From: an uncultured bacterium
GTDB taxonomy: Bacteria > Bacillota > Clostridia > Lachnospirales > Lachnospiraceae
Reading direction: 5' to 3'
Length of the DNA stretch: 64,000 nucleotides
Assembly (NCBI GenBank): GCA_947063875.1
Contig: CAMSTY010000006.1
Span: 1 to 64,000 of the forward strand
This document shows positions 18,563 through 27,043 of this stretch, one piece after another. The notes beneath the pieces are model-generated. The model was not told the DNA's origin. It did no database searches and saw only the letters and a program-made list of their open reading frames with translations. A program made the position numbers and the translations under genes. The number at the start of each line of letters is the position of its first letter. Positions within the stretch are counted from its first letter, which is position 1.

Positions 18563-19735
18563 TTATCCTTGTTGTCTTTCCTGGGCCGCTAAAACGGCAT
18601 TGCGGATCATGGTTTCCATACTTTCCCCAAGATAGGAGGGATATCTGTCAAGATACAAACGTCCGGAAAGAGCCACATGGGGCAACTCCACAAAGGTCAC
18701 ATTTTCCCTTTTCAGGATACCGCCGATCTCCGGGTCAGCAAGAATCACGGAATATCTTCCGCTGTTTATGGCCTCCCTCACACTCTTTTCCGTGGGGAGG
18801 TCCAGGTCATGTTCCATGGCAATCCGCGTATCCAAACCATACATGCTCCCTACCGTCACAGGGATATCGCTGAAAGAAGCGGCAAGTTCCCTGAGTGAAT
18901 TTGCAAAAATCTGTTCATGGATAATAAGAATTCCTCTTTTGCCTTCCGGCGGTTGTATGACAGGGGACTCTCCTGCCAGCTTTTTTCTAAAGAGACTTCC
19001 GCCTCCAACGGGGACCGTACATATATAAGGAATGCCATACCGTTTTTTCATGTATTCCGCGGCATCCAGTCCGCACCGTGCCGTGACGATATTGATATCT
19101 GCGTTGGCTGCCCTTCGGACTTGCTCCAGTGTAAGTCCCATAGCAAAGCTGGCATTTATGGAAAAGCCGGCTTCCTCAATGCAGGCACAGATCTCTTCTG
19201 CATTTTTTTCGCTGCCCATATCAATGGACAAAAGGCCAAGCACATTCACAAAGCGTTTCCCCTGCCTGTTTGTCTTGATACCCTCTATGGGCTCTGCAAA
19301 ATATCTTAACAGCTTTAAAAATACATCCGATGCACCTCTGTCATAATAATGCTGGCCTGTGGTATTAAAGCCAAAGCACGGGATACCGGAGGCCACCTCC
19401 GTTTCCGCTGCCATTCCCTCCAGGTCAATGCCGATTACCATAGGGACAGGGCTCCCCAGATAGGAGATCATGGTTGGATTCAGGTCTTTTGCCGCCATTA
19501 AGGCTCCGTCAATAAACTTTTTGTCGTTTCCCAGAATCGCATCCATCCGCCTCAGCCCAGAACAGTAAACCGCAGATCGGGAGCCAAACCATCTTGGTTC
19601 ATCAAACCCCGTATAATTTCCTGTACAGCCGGAAGCGTCATGCATGACAACAATACCTCCCAGATCAAACAGCGCGGAGGCCGCCCCCGAATAATCCGGG
19701 GCAACCGGCGGCAAATCGATACAAAGTACACTCAT
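18563..19735 (-). CDS. Nitrogenase component 1-like protein (NifD/NifK fold), first type
   Basis: The 390-residue protein has the nitrogenase component-1 fold. The region VVMHDASGCTGNYTGFD with Cys37 corresponds to the P-cluster-ligand HGPxGC region of NifD/NifK; YCSGLRRMDAILGNDKKF with Cys58 and MISYLGSPVPMVIGIDLEG match the following conserved segments. It is shorter than NifD or NifK (about 480-520 residues) and lacks an obvious FeMo-cofactor-binding C-terminal region. It overlaps its partner gene by ATGA. With the NifH-like protein it should form a two-component reductase; the substrate is unknown. Chlorophyllide-type, F430-type, methylthioalkane-type or a new reductase are all possible. 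Confidence 0.82.
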   Translation of the reverse strand: MSVLCIDLPPVAPDYSGAASALFDLGGIVVMHDASGCTGNYTGFDEPRWFGSRSAVYCSGLRRMDAILGNDKKFIDGALMAAKDLNPTMISYLGSPVPMVIGIDLEGMAAETEVASGIPCFGFNTTGQHYYDRGASDVFLKLLRYFAEPIEGIKTNRQGKRFVNVLGLLSIDMGSEKNAEEICACIEEAGFSINASFAMGLTLEQVRRAANADINIVTARCGLDAAEYMKKRYGIPYICTVPVGGGSLFRKKLAGESPVIQPPEGKRGILIIHEQIFANSLRELAASFSDIPVTVGSMYGLDTRIAMEHDLDLPTEKSVREAINSGRYSVILADPEIGGILKRENVTFVELPHVALSGRLYLDRYPSYLGESMETMIRNAVLAAQERQQG

Positions 19736-21006
19736 ATGATCAGCTTCGCCTCCTTGATCATAGTCTTTACATCCGCATCCCGGACATATGCCTCTCCTAT
19801 CATCTCCATAAGGCGGCAGATCCCGTCATAACCGAAAAACCCTTCATCCTGCATAAGATTTACCACCTTGCCGGACCCGGTCATATATCCGCAGTCAAAA
19901 CCAATGCAGAGATACTGCCTGCCTTCATAGGGAAAAACCACCGCATCATATCTCACGGGATTTGTCATCAGGGTCTGCGGACTGATTTTTAAAAGCTTCT
20001 CATAGTTCTCTCTTTCATGGCCGGCCACCGTATCGGAAGCGATCATACCCACACGAATCCCGTTCTCTGCCAGCATACAGCCCAGAGAATAAGGCTTTAA
20101 CACTGCCTGATAGTCAATGGCTACCGGATATTCTCCGATCTGTTCCCTCAACTTTTTGACTGCATCCAGTGCTTTTTCCCGATAACTGAATGACGGCGTT
20201 TCAAAATCCACCCCAAGAGCCTCTGACAGTTCTCTGTAAAAACTGTCGATTTCCTCCGGATCATAGGTCACAAACCCTTTTATGTAGGGAATATCCAGCC
20301 TTTCCTCCATTTCCTGGGCTGCTTTTAAAGCAATGGGGCCGGCTACGATATTTAAGCATGCGTCCGACATATGGGAAAATTCATCAAAACTCTTACAATC
20401 TGACACATTGCAGAGACGATAGCCTTTTTCCCGAAGGAGTCCTTTCAAATCTCCCGTCTCAGGCAGTGTCACATTGCACCCTAAAATATTGACTATCTTC
20501 TCCTTTTTTTCCGTCTTTTCCAACAAACTGTATATGTTCATATTGAGGGTGATCCCCGGCGGAAGAGAACTGTCCAGAGAGATCGGATTCATCTTACAGT
20601 GCCGGAACAAAACCTCAGGATACATCCCGGAAAGTTCTGCGTTGATGGCATCATGATCCGTACCCAGAAGATCATCCAGACAGGAGGTAAAGATAAATAG
20701 TACCCTTGGCTTTTTCTTCAAAGCCTCAAACAACTCCCCTACACTGTCGATAATCATCTGCTCAAACTCCCCAGACACAATATCCGCTTCCGTGATAAAC
20801 AAATAGGACACCCTGTCCTTAATCCCACATTCCTTGCCGCCTAGGGCCGTATGGCGTCCGCAGGCAAAGGGACATACAAATAAAAGATAGCTCTCCGGCA
20901 CCAGAGCCGCGATCCGGACGATTCCCCATCCCCCATGTGCCGCCGACACATAGTGCATGGTGGAGCACTCCCCTGCCCTTCCTTTTGATAGGCTGCAGTT
21001 TTCCAT
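19732..21006 (-). CDS. Nitrogenase component 1-like protein (NifD/NifK fold), second type
   Basis: The 424-residue protein is a second, different component-1 homologue. It carries HGGWGIVRIAALV, FVCPFACGRHTALGG (Cys45, Cys49) and SYLFITEADIVSGEFEQ, the equivalent of the TEKDIVFGG segment of nitrogenases, then FIFTSCLDDLLGTDHDAI. The Cys arrangement near the N-terminus (4, 14, 45, 49, 60) differs from classical NifD and NifK. It starts 1 bp after the nifH-like stop with GAGGAGG in front and is fused by ATGA to the next component-1 gene, so the two are probably made in equal amounts as a heteromer. Confidence 0.82.
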   Translation of the reverse strand: MENCSLSKGRAGECSTMHYVSAAHGGWGIVRIAALVPESYLLFVCPFACGRHTALGGKECGIKDRVSYLFITEADIVSGEFEQMIIDSVGELFEALKKKPRVLFIFTSCLDDLLGTDHDAINAELSGMYPEVLFRHCKMNPISLDSSLPPGITLNMNIYSLLEKTEKKEKIVNILGCNVTLPETGDLKGLLREKGYRLCNVSDCKSFDEFSHMSDACLNIVAGPIALKAAQEMEERLDIPYIKGFVTYDPEEIDSFYRELSEALGVDFETPSFSYREKALDAVKKLREQIGEYPVAIDYQAVLKPYSLGCMLAENGIRVGMIASDTVAGHERENYEKLLKISPQTLMTNPVRYDAVVFPYEGRQYLCIGFDCGYMTGSGKVVNLMQDEGFFGYDGICRLMEMIGEAYVRDADVKTMIKEAKLII

Positions 21007-21007
21007 G

Positions 21008-21769
21008 TCACACCTCCTCCGTCACTTCCATAACCCTTGCCGCCAATTTTCGATAACATAATGCCATTTCCGAATCCGGCAGCGCCTCGATCACGGTTTT
21101 CCCTCTGTTTTCCGCCTCCTGCACCGCACTGTCACGAGGGATGATAGAAAGGATATCTCCACCGATCTCATCCAGAGTTTTTTGCACCAGCATTTCCTCA
21201 TCCGGTACGTTCCTGGCGTTCAGGATCACACCGGAGTATCTGGCATACCCGCGTTTCCCAAAATTCTCCACTGCACTGACGATATTGGAAGCCGCATAGA
21301 GTGCCATCATCTCCCCGGATGTTACGATAAGGACATTTTTCGCATAGCCGCCACGGATCGGCATAGCAAAACCGCCGCATACCACATCTCCCAGGACATC
21401 GTACAGAATGACATCCGGTTTGCATATCTCATATGCCCCCAACTCTTCCAACTTCTCGAAAGCCGTGATGATCCCTCTGCCCGCACATCCAATCCCTGGT
21501 GTCGGCCCCCCGGCTTCTACACACCACACGCCTCCATAGCCCTGAAACAGCACATCTTCTGCTTTCAAACCTCCCTCCCCTTTTTCCCGAAGAGCATCCA
21601 AAACAGAACTGATCTGCTTTCCTCCTGTCAGGTTTTTTGTCGAATCGGCTTTGGGGTCGCAGCCGATCTGCAGGACACGGTATCCGGCATCGGAAAGCGC
21701 CGCCGCAAGATTTGAAGTTGTAGTGGACTTTCCGATACCTCCTTTTCCATAAATCGCAATTTTTCTCAT
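21008..21769 (-). CDS. NifH-like iron protein of a nitrogenase-like system
   Basis: This 253-residue P-loop ATPase matches nitrogenase iron proteins and their relatives BchL, CfbC and MarH. Visible are the deviant Walker [10 protein letters not shown] at residues 8-16, the [11 protein letters not shown] loop, and the two Cys that ligate the bridging [4Fe-4S] cluster of the dimer, Cys95 (GIGCAGRG) and Cys131 ([10 protein letters not shown]). It is shorter than NifH (about 275-295) at the C-terminus. It would pass electrons with ATP hydrolysis to the two component-1-like proteins encoded directly downstream. It is first in the operon and has a strong promoter. Confidence 0.9.
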   Translation of the reverse strand: MRKIAIYGKGGIGKSTTTSNLAAALSDAGYRVLQIGCDPKADSTKNLTGGKQISSVLDALREKGEGGLKAEDVLFQGYGGVWCVEAGGPTPGIGCAGRGIITAFEKLEELGAYEICKPDVILYDVLGDVVCGGFAMPIRGGYAKNVLIVTSGEMMALYAASNIVSAVENFGKRGYARYSGVILNARNVPDEEMLVQKTLDEIGGDILSIIPRDSAVQEAENRGKTVIEALPDSEMALCYRKLAARVMEVTEEV

Positions 21770-21789
21770 AGTTCCCCTTTCCTATCATG

Positions 21790-21805
21790 GTTAGATTCCA
21801 CTAAC
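21790..21805. promoter_or_regulatory. Palindrome GTTAG-N6-CTAAC, copy 1
   Basis: GTTAGATTCCACTAAC is an exact inverted repeat of 5 bp arms with a 6-base spacer, 20 bp before the nifH-like start in its leader. The same architecture recurs at 21873-21888 and imperfectly at 22083-22098. A repressor site is likely by inference. Confidence 0.6.
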
Positions 21806-21872
21806 TTCTACCCCAAAAAATATGCCATATCTGAAACAGTATACAGCATATGTTTTCTATGATAATCCATTG

Positions 21873-21888
21873 GTTAGCAAAAACTAAC
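21873..21888. promoter_or_regulatory. Palindrome GTTAG-N6-CTAAC, copy 2
   Basis: GTTAGCAAAAACTAAC, with the same arms and spacer as copy 1, lies 4 bp downstream of the -10 of the nifH-like promoter, over the transcription start, a classic repressor position. Confidence 0.65.
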
Positions 21889-21892
21889 TGAA

Positions 21893-21922
21893 AGTATAAC
21901 ACAAACACTTTTTTCGTGTCAA
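21893..21922 (-). promoter_or_regulatory. Promoter of the nitrogenase-like operon
   Basis: On the minus strand TTGACA (21922-21917), 18 bases, TATACT (21898-21893). The start of transcription would fall within the GTTAG/CTAAC palindrome at 21873-21888. Confidence 0.8.
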
Positions 21923-22044
21923 TTGCTGCTGCCAGGGGTAATCGGTCAATTTTTCTCATTTCTTATCTTACTTTTGTCCCATCATAAACCCCTTCCTCCA
22001 GATCTACTACTCATAGCTGCCGGCTTTATTGAGAAAAAATGTAA

Positions 22045-22075
22045 TTGACATTATCCTACTGCTTTGATAGGATAA
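22045..22075 (+). promoter_or_regulatory. Promoter of the rightward operon with an internal palindrome
   Basis: TTGACA (22045-22050), 17 bases, TAGGAT (22068-22073). The spacer and -10 hold a perfect 8-bp inverted repeat, TTATCCTA (22051-22058) and TAGGATAA (22068-22075), so a protein bound there would block RNA polymerase. It differs from the GTTAG/CTAAC sites. Confidence 0.72.
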
Positions 22076-22082
22076 TCGACGA

Positions 22083-22098
22083 GTTAGCATAACCTAGT
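22083..22098. promoter_or_regulatory. Imperfect GTTAG-N6-CTAAC copy 3
   Basis: GTTAGCATAACCTAGT keeps the left arm and spacing but only 3 of 5 bases of the right arm. Its AGTTAGCATAACCTAG core also resembles the right-hand part of DtxR/IdeR iron boxes (GGTTAGCCTAACCTAA). It lies just downstream of the rightward -10. Confidence 0.45.
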
Positions 22099-22120
22099 CA
22101 ATGATGGGAGGGATATCCTT

Positions 22121-22741
22121 ATGCAGTATATATGGATCAATCCTGTAGTAAAACAAATGTATGATAAGGAAGTCCTGGAGTCTCTGTTAGAACGGCATGG
22201 ATATCAGCAGGTCAGCTGTCGGCAGGATTGGGGTTATTATGTATGTGATTCCTATGGAAGATTGGCGGAAGTATCCGGCGTCCCTGTGGCGGATGTCCGA
22301 TGCCCCTCCGTATCAAAATTGCTGAGAGAAAACTATAAGCAGTCCCCGCTCCTGATTCCAGAGATTGAACCGATTCTCATCCACTGTGCCAGGGAGATCA
22401 GTGAACGAACGGAGTTAAAGGGTAAAAAGAAGCTTATCATCACCCCCTGTCAGGCCCTGGCCCGTATGGGAACTCAATGCCAGCTTCCCGATACTTGCTT
22501 TCTGACTTGGAAACAGTTTCTGATCGAAATAAAAGAACATCCCAAAGCAAAACAGCTGAACGCCAGTCCCATACCTCCCGGATTCTTTCAGTCCCTTAAC
22601 TGCCCTTCAATCAGCATCACAGGGGCCAGCGAAATCTGCACTTATCTGGAAAAAAACAGGTTTAAGAATACAGGTGTCATCGAACTCCTCTGGTGCAGGG
22701 ATGGATGCCATCATGGAGACGGGGTGATCAATCTTGAATAA
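22121..22741 (+). CDS. Cys-rich protein resembling part of the [FeFe]-hydrogenase catalytic domain
   Basis: I do not know a characterised homologue. The 206-residue protein has 11 Cys (33, 42, 61, 89, 110, 120, 126, 161, 173, 192, 196). IITPCQALARMG around Cys110 looks like the second H-cluster motif of [FeFe] hydrogenases (MPCxxKK), and ELLWCRDGCHHGDGV near the C-terminus looks like the third (EVMACPGGCxxGGGQ). The first motif (TSCCPxW) is missing and there are no ferredoxin-type clusters. GGGAGG lies 9 bases before the ATG. It leads the operon with the SsuABC-type importer and is divergent from the nitrogenase-like operon. A redox or Fe-S role is inference. Confidence 0.7.
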   Translation: MQYIWINPVVKQMYDKEVLESLLERHGYQQVSCRQDWGYYVCDSYGRLAEVSGVPVADVRCPSVSKLLRENYKQSPLLIPEIEPILIHCAREISERTELKGKKKLIITPCQALARMGTQCQLPDTCFLTWKQFLIEIKEHPKAKQLNASPIPPGFFQSLNCPSISITGASEICTYLEKNRFKNTGVIELLWCRDGCHHGDGVINLE

Positions 22742-23501
22742 ATGGAAAACATTCCTCATTCCCGCAGCCTGCCTGACAGTGCTCTTTTTTCTCTGGTATG
22801 GGATCTGCAATATGGGGATATTCAGTACCTATGTCCTGCCCTCCCCCGGCAAGGTCTGGGGAAGCTTCCAAAAAATGCTTCTGTCCGGGGAAGTATTCCG
22901 GGATATCATGATCAGTATGGGCAGGGTTTTCAAGGGCTTTGCCATTGCCTTTGTACTGGCTTTCCTTCTGGGGATGATTCGGGCAATGATCCCGGCCTCA
23001 GGAGTTTTTTATGAATATTTAGTACAGTTTTTCCGCAATGTGCCGCCCCTGAGCCTGATCCCGCTTTTGATCCTGTGGTGCGGGATCGGGGAAACCACGA
23101 AAACGGTGATCATTGTTCTGGCTTCCTTTTTCCCCATGTATCTAAATATCGTTAAGGGGTTTACAGGTTGTGACAGGAAGCTTCTGGAAGTAGGCAAGGT
23201 ATTTGGGTATTCCCGGCTGAAACAGTTTGTAAAGATCACTCTTCCCTATGCATCCGCCGATATCCTGGTAGGCATGAGGATCGGCTTGGGATACAGCTGG
23301 CGGGCCATCATCGGGGCTGAGATGGTTGCGGCCTCCTCTGGACTGGGACATATGATCCTGTTTGCCCAGCAGATGTCACGAACCGATAAGGTGATTGTCG
23401 GAATCCTGGTAATCGGCCTTATCGGGTACGGGACAGATCGGATTTTCGGATGGGCCATAAAAAAACTGCTGAAAGGATCCTGTGAAAATGGCTGGAATTG
23501 A
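22734..23501 (+). CDS. SsuC/TauC-type ABC transporter permease
   Basis: The 255-residue permease of the nitrate/sulfonate/taurine family has about six membrane helices, starting with FLIPAACLTVLFFLWYG, and the EAA-like cytoplasmic loop GRKLLEVGKVFGYSRLKQF in a close variant (about residues 145-165). The start is TTG at 22734, overlapping the upstream gene by 8 bp, with GGGGTGAT in front. It forms an importer with the next two genes. Confidence 0.9.
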   Translation: MNKWKTFLIPAACLTVLFFLWYGICNMGIFSTYVLPSPGKVWGSFQKMLLSGEVFRDIMISMGRVFKGFAIAFVLAFLLGMIRAMIPASGVFYEYLVQFFRNVPPLSLIPLLILWCGIGETTKTVIIVLASFFPMYLNIVKGFTGCDRKLLEVGKVFGYSRLKQFVKITLPYASADILVGMRIGLGYSWRAIIGAEMVAASSGLGHMILFAQQMSRTDKVIVGILVIGLIGYGTDRIFGWAIKKLLKGSCENGWN

Positions 23502-24204
23502 ACTGGTAAAACTTGAAAAACACTATGTAGTAGAGGGAAAGACAATACCTGTCTTAACTGGGATCAACCTGCAGATACCGGAGGAACGCATCACAGTGAT
23601 CCTTGGAAAAAGCGGCTGCGGGAAGACCACTCTCCTGCGTCTGGCAGGCGGCCTGGAAGATCCTGACGGCGGCAGTATCCATTATGGCCTCTCCCAAAGA
23701 ACCGCTTTTGTATTCCAGGAACCCAGGTTGATGCCTTGGCTGGATGTAACGGGCAATATCTGTTTCGGGTTGAAAAGACAGGAAATCCATAGGGACGAGA
23801 TCCACTCCATCATTCATACTGTGGGGTTGGATGGTTTTGAAAAAGCCTACCCATCCCAGCTTTCCGGAGGGATGCAGCAGCGGACCGCGATTGCCAGAGC
23901 CCTGGCTTACCATCCATCCTTTATCATGATGGACGAGCCTTTTGCCGCCCTGGACTATTTTACCAGGGAACAGATGCAGAGGGAACTGCTGCGGGTCTGG
24001 AAGAGCCAGAAGGCCAGCATCCTGTTTGTAACCCACAGCATTGATGAGGCCCTTCTCCTGGGGCATAAGATTGTCATCATTGAAAAAGGGGTTGTAAAAA
24101 CCGAATTTGAATTGCCAAAGGCAGGAGATTTTCGAAACCTCCTGGATGACAAATTTATCATGCTAAAACGCGAAATCATTGAAAATCTGAATGTAGCTGT
24201 TTAA
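23488..24204 (+). CDS. SsuB/TauB-type ABC transporter ATPase
   Basis: The 238-residue ATPase carries Walker A GKSGCGKTT, Q-loop FVFQEPRLMPW, signature LSGGMQQR and Walker B FIMMDEPFAALD. Such ATPases power uptake of sulfonates, taurine, nitrate, thiamine precursors or aromatic acids. ATG 23488 is 10 bases after AAAGGA; a GTG at 23482 is an alternative. It overlaps the permease gene by 14 bp. Confidence 0.92.
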   Translation: MAGIELVKLEKHYVVEGKTIPVLTGINLQIPEERITVILGKSGCGKTTLLRLAGGLEDPDGGSIHYGLSQRTAFVFQEPRLMPWLDVTGNICFGLKRQEIHRDEIHSIIHTVGLDGFEKAYPSQLSGGMQQRTAIARALAYHPSFIMMDEPFAALDYFTREQMQRELLRVWKSQKASILFVTHSIDEALLLGHKIVIIEKGVVKTEFELPKAGDFRNLLDDKFIMLKREIIENLNVAV

Positions 24205-24266
24205 GGCTCTTTACCTCGGACAGTTGCTATAAATGAGGTGTACTCAAAAAACAAGGAGGATCAATT

Positions 24267-25319
24267 ATGAGAAAACTTACATCCATGATGCTTGCCCTAT
24301 GTATAAGCACTTCCCTTCTGGTCGGATGTTCCGGCGGGGTAGGTCAGACTGCCACGGAAGCGCCACAAACGGAAGCCGCATCAAAAGAAGAATCTGCAAC
24401 CACAAAAGCAGAGACAGAAAACCAGGATACAAAGACCGGGGAATCTTCCGAATCTGACCTGGACAAGCTTGTATTTACCTATGTAACATCTCCCTTAAAC
24501 GTACCAACCATTGTCGAAAAGGAAAAAGCAATCTTTGCTGATACCTTTGCCGATATGGGAATCTCCATTGAGTACGCAGAGCTGACTTCCGGAGCGGACC
24601 AGACACAGGCCCTGGCTTCCGGCGATGTCCAGGTTCTCTATGCCGTAGGTGCTACTTCCGTCATCCTGTCAGCTGCCAATGGCGCTGATATCAAGGTACT
24701 GAACATGTACAGCCGTTCTCCTAAAGCGTTCTGCCTTTATTCTAAAGATGACAGCCTGACCAGCCCGGAATCTTTAAAAGGTAAAACGGTTGCCGGTCCT
24801 ATGGGTACCAATCTTCACGAACTTCTGGTGGCTTATCTGGCAACTGCCGGCATGACCGTGGAGGATGTGAATTTTGTCAATATGACGATCCCTGATGCCA
24901 ATGCCGGCTTGGAAAACGGCAGTGTTGATGTGGCTATGATTGCAGGCGCTACGGCCTACCAGGCCGAAAAGTCCGGACGCCATCTGGTTACGAATGGAGA
25001 AGGGTTAATCAATGCGATCATTGCAGTGGCAGTAAGGGATGATTTCTACCAGGAACATCCGGAAGTGATCGAAAAGCTTAAGAAAGCTCAGGAATCCATC
25101 TCTGAGTTTATGAATGAGAATCCGGATGAGACCATAGAACTTGTAGCAAAAGCTTTGGATCTGGATACTGAAGCAGTAAAGGATATGGTGCCACTTTATG
25201 ACTTCTCCCTGGAACTTACGGATGCTGACAGGGAAGGATTTCAAAGAACTGCAGATTTTATGCTGGAAACAGATATGATCGAAACTCCGGTAGACGTTAA
25301 TACATTATTTTATGAATAA
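24267..25319 (+). CDS. SsuA/NMT1-like substrate-binding lipoprotein
   Basis: The 350-residue protein has a signal peptide with lipobox LLVGC and a Thr/Glu/Lys-rich linker (to about residue 65), then the type-II binding fold of the sulfonate/nitrate/NMT1 family: TSPLNVPTIVEKEKAIF, SGADQTQALASGDVQVLYA and LKGKTVAGPMGTNLHELL. AAGGAGG lies 7 bases before the ATG. The permease and ATPase genes are directly upstream. The ligand is not known; context links it to the nitrogenase-like locus, where a sulfur or nitrogen compound would make sense. Confidence 0.9.
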   Translation: MRKLTSMMLALCISTSLLVGCSGGVGQTATEAPQTEAASKEESATTKAETENQDTKTGESSESDLDKLVFTYVTSPLNVPTIVEKEKAIFADTFADMGISIEYAELTSGADQTQALASGDVQVLYAVGATSVILSAANGADIKVLNMYSRSPKAFCLYSKDDSLTSPESLKGKTVAGPMGTNLHELLVAYLATAGMTVEDVNFVNMTIPDANAGLENGSVDVAMIAGATAYQAEKSGRHLVTNGEGLINAIIAVAVRDDFYQEHPEVIEKLKKAQESISEFMNENPDETIELVAKALDLDTEAVKDMVPLYDFSLELTDADREGFQRTADFMLETDMIETPVDVNTLFYE

Positions 25320-25344
25320 TCAGCATTGAATCAACAAAAGTATT

Positions 25345-25380
25345 AAAGCCAGAAGGAAACGAAACTCTCCTTCTGGCTTT
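25345..25380. terminator. Bidirectional terminator after the rightward ABC operon
   Basis: Perfect 13-bp arms AAAGCCAGAAGGA (25345-25357) and TCCTTCTGGCTTT (25368-25380) with a 10-base loop, between convergent genes. The T content after each arm is modest. Confidence 0.75.
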
Positions 25381-25393
25381 AATACCCTAACTG

Positions 25394-26719
25394 TTACTGC
25401 TTCCCATACGCCATCAGCATCAGAAGAAATGCCATCACGATGGCCAGCCGCTGGATCAGCGTCTGATAGCGGCCCATATTCCAGGACCTTCCCTGGACGG
25501 CCCGTCTGGCCGCATCCTCATTGACCCCTTCCCACTTCCTGGCATATTCAAAGACGAATGCGGATTCCTCTCTCTCATCCTCTGCCGCCTGAAAGCATTC
25601 CCCGTTGTAGAAGCTGATCCTCCGAATCCTGCTTCCCTTCTCTGATGCTCTCCCGCTGCCGGCTCCACGCGCCCAAAGACTGGCAGAAGCGCTCCTCTGA
25701 TGTTTCCCTTCCAGCCGCCAGCCTTCCACACATTTTAAGTCCCTCCAGTAATAAAAAGCCGCGGGACGCTGGGGAACCACCAGAAAATTCCTGGTTATGG
25801 TGTAGGACGAATTCTTCCACACCGGTTCCTCTACAAAATACTCCCGGCAGAACTGCTCCCTAAGCTGGCGCGGATTCCCCCAGCGCCGGAACTGGTCTAA
25901 AGACTTCATCACCGGCATCAGACTGAAAAGGATCGTGAAAGCCCCACACAAATACAGAAAGACCATGATGGTGACCATCTCCTCTGTCCATCCCTCACGG
26001 CAGAGGGCCATGGTCAGGGGGATCAGGATTCCCAACTCAAATGCCGCAATATTTCTCAGGATGGCATTCTGGAAAAATACATAGTAACAAAACAGGAAAA
26101 CAGACGGACTGATCCCCTCCCGCCACCGGAATATTGTCAGCCGTATGGAATAGAGCTGCACTACTAGATATAAGGCAAACAGCAGGACCTTACAGCACAA
26201 AAAATAAACCGCATACAAATAGAGCCACAATACCCATTCCGGCACGCTCCAAAAGAGGCTTGCCCCGGCTGCTGTGCGGTATATAAAGCAGATACTGATC
26301 ATCAGGACAAAGCAGGCATCCGGGCCGCACGAGAACATCCAGCGGGTCACGTCCTTTTTGTTCCGTCTTCTCTGCAAGGAAAAGCAGGCTGCCCAAAGCA
26401 GCACATAAGCCATAGCAATCAGAAACAAACTGGTACATAGACTCATACTGTCAAGTGCTGTAAAAAACTCTTCCAGATCCCCCAGTTCCGGCACATGTAC
26501 AAACATAGCCGCCAGTGCGGCTCCCATCACAGAAACCGTACCCGGTATCGCCAGCATGGCGGCCGTTTCTGCCTTGGATTTGCGCCGGACCAGATTATAA
26601 AAATCAATCAGGTAAAAGATGGTATTGCCATAGAGAAGGAGCAGCATGAACCATAACGAACTCCCGAGCCAGTACTCATCCTGCAGGTATAATGAAAAAA
26701 ATGAGATCAGTTCCTTCAT
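25394..26719 (-). CDS. Uncharacterised polytopic membrane protein
   Basis: I do not recognise this 441-residue protein. Residues 1-270 hold about seven hydrophobic segments (for example FMLLLLYGNTIFYLIDFY, SLFLIAMAYVLLWAACFSL and TIMVFLYLCGAFTILFSLM); residues 275-415 are a soluble Arg/Glu/Trp-rich region; a final helix lies at about 420-438 (LAIVMAFLLMLMAYG). The early ALDS and FYNLVRRKSKAET region shows no known catalytic motif. It stands alone, convergent with the SsuABC-type operon. Confidence 0.75.
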   Translation of the reverse strand: MKELISFFSLYLQDEYWLGSSLWFMLLLLYGNTIFYLIDFYNLVRRKSKAETAAMLAIPGTVSVMGAALAAMFVHVPELGDLEEFFTALDSMSLCTSLFLIAMAYVLLWAACFSLQRRRNKKDVTRWMFSCGPDACFVLMISICFIYRTAAGASLFWSVPEWVLWLYLYAVYFLCCKVLLFALYLVVQLYSIRLTIFRWREGISPSVFLFCYYVFFQNAILRNIAAFELGILIPLTMALCREGWTEEMVTIMVFLYLCGAFTILFSLMPVMKSLDQFRRWGNPRQLREQFCREYFVEEPVWKNSSYTITRNFLVVPQRPAAFYYWRDLKCVEGWRLEGKHQRSASASLWARGAGSGRASEKGSRIRRISFYNGECFQAAEDEREESAFVFEYARKWEGVNEDAARRAVQGRSWNMGRYQTLIQRLAIVMAFLLMLMAYGKQ

Positions 26720-27043
26720 AGTGGCATCATTCCTCTTTCTCCGGATTCTTTGTGTGTGAAAAAATAAGTTCGATTTTCCATATTATACCTGGTCATTTCC
26801 TTTTAGCCTAAGCAGCACCAATCGCTTCCCTCTATTTTAGACGTTTCAATGAGTAATAGCAATCCTTTTTCATAGCTTTTCAAAATTTTTAGCCTGTCAC
26901 GCTTTTTCTCACGTTCAAAAAGACATTTTCAAAAAAAGCTGACAATAACTTTTATTATTCCGGCAACAGGGGCATAATTAGGATCAGTTCAGATTTTTGT
27001 ATTGTAACAAAAATCCCGGATGAACCGGAAAGGAAGGATGAAC
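26720..27043. other. Intergenic region without a recognised element
   Basis: The region separates divergent genes and is AT-rich. I see only weak promoter-like hexamers (for example CATAAT near 26972-26977) and no repeat, RNA or terminator that I can support. Confidence 0.4.

Noticed and set aside
21770-22120. Small RNA or riboswitch in the divergent region
   Set aside because: The space is explained by two promoters and the palindromes; no further stable stem with a terminator was found.
25394-26719. Possible transporter or sensor function for the 441-residue membrane protein
   Set aside because: Hydrophobicity alone supports no specific function.
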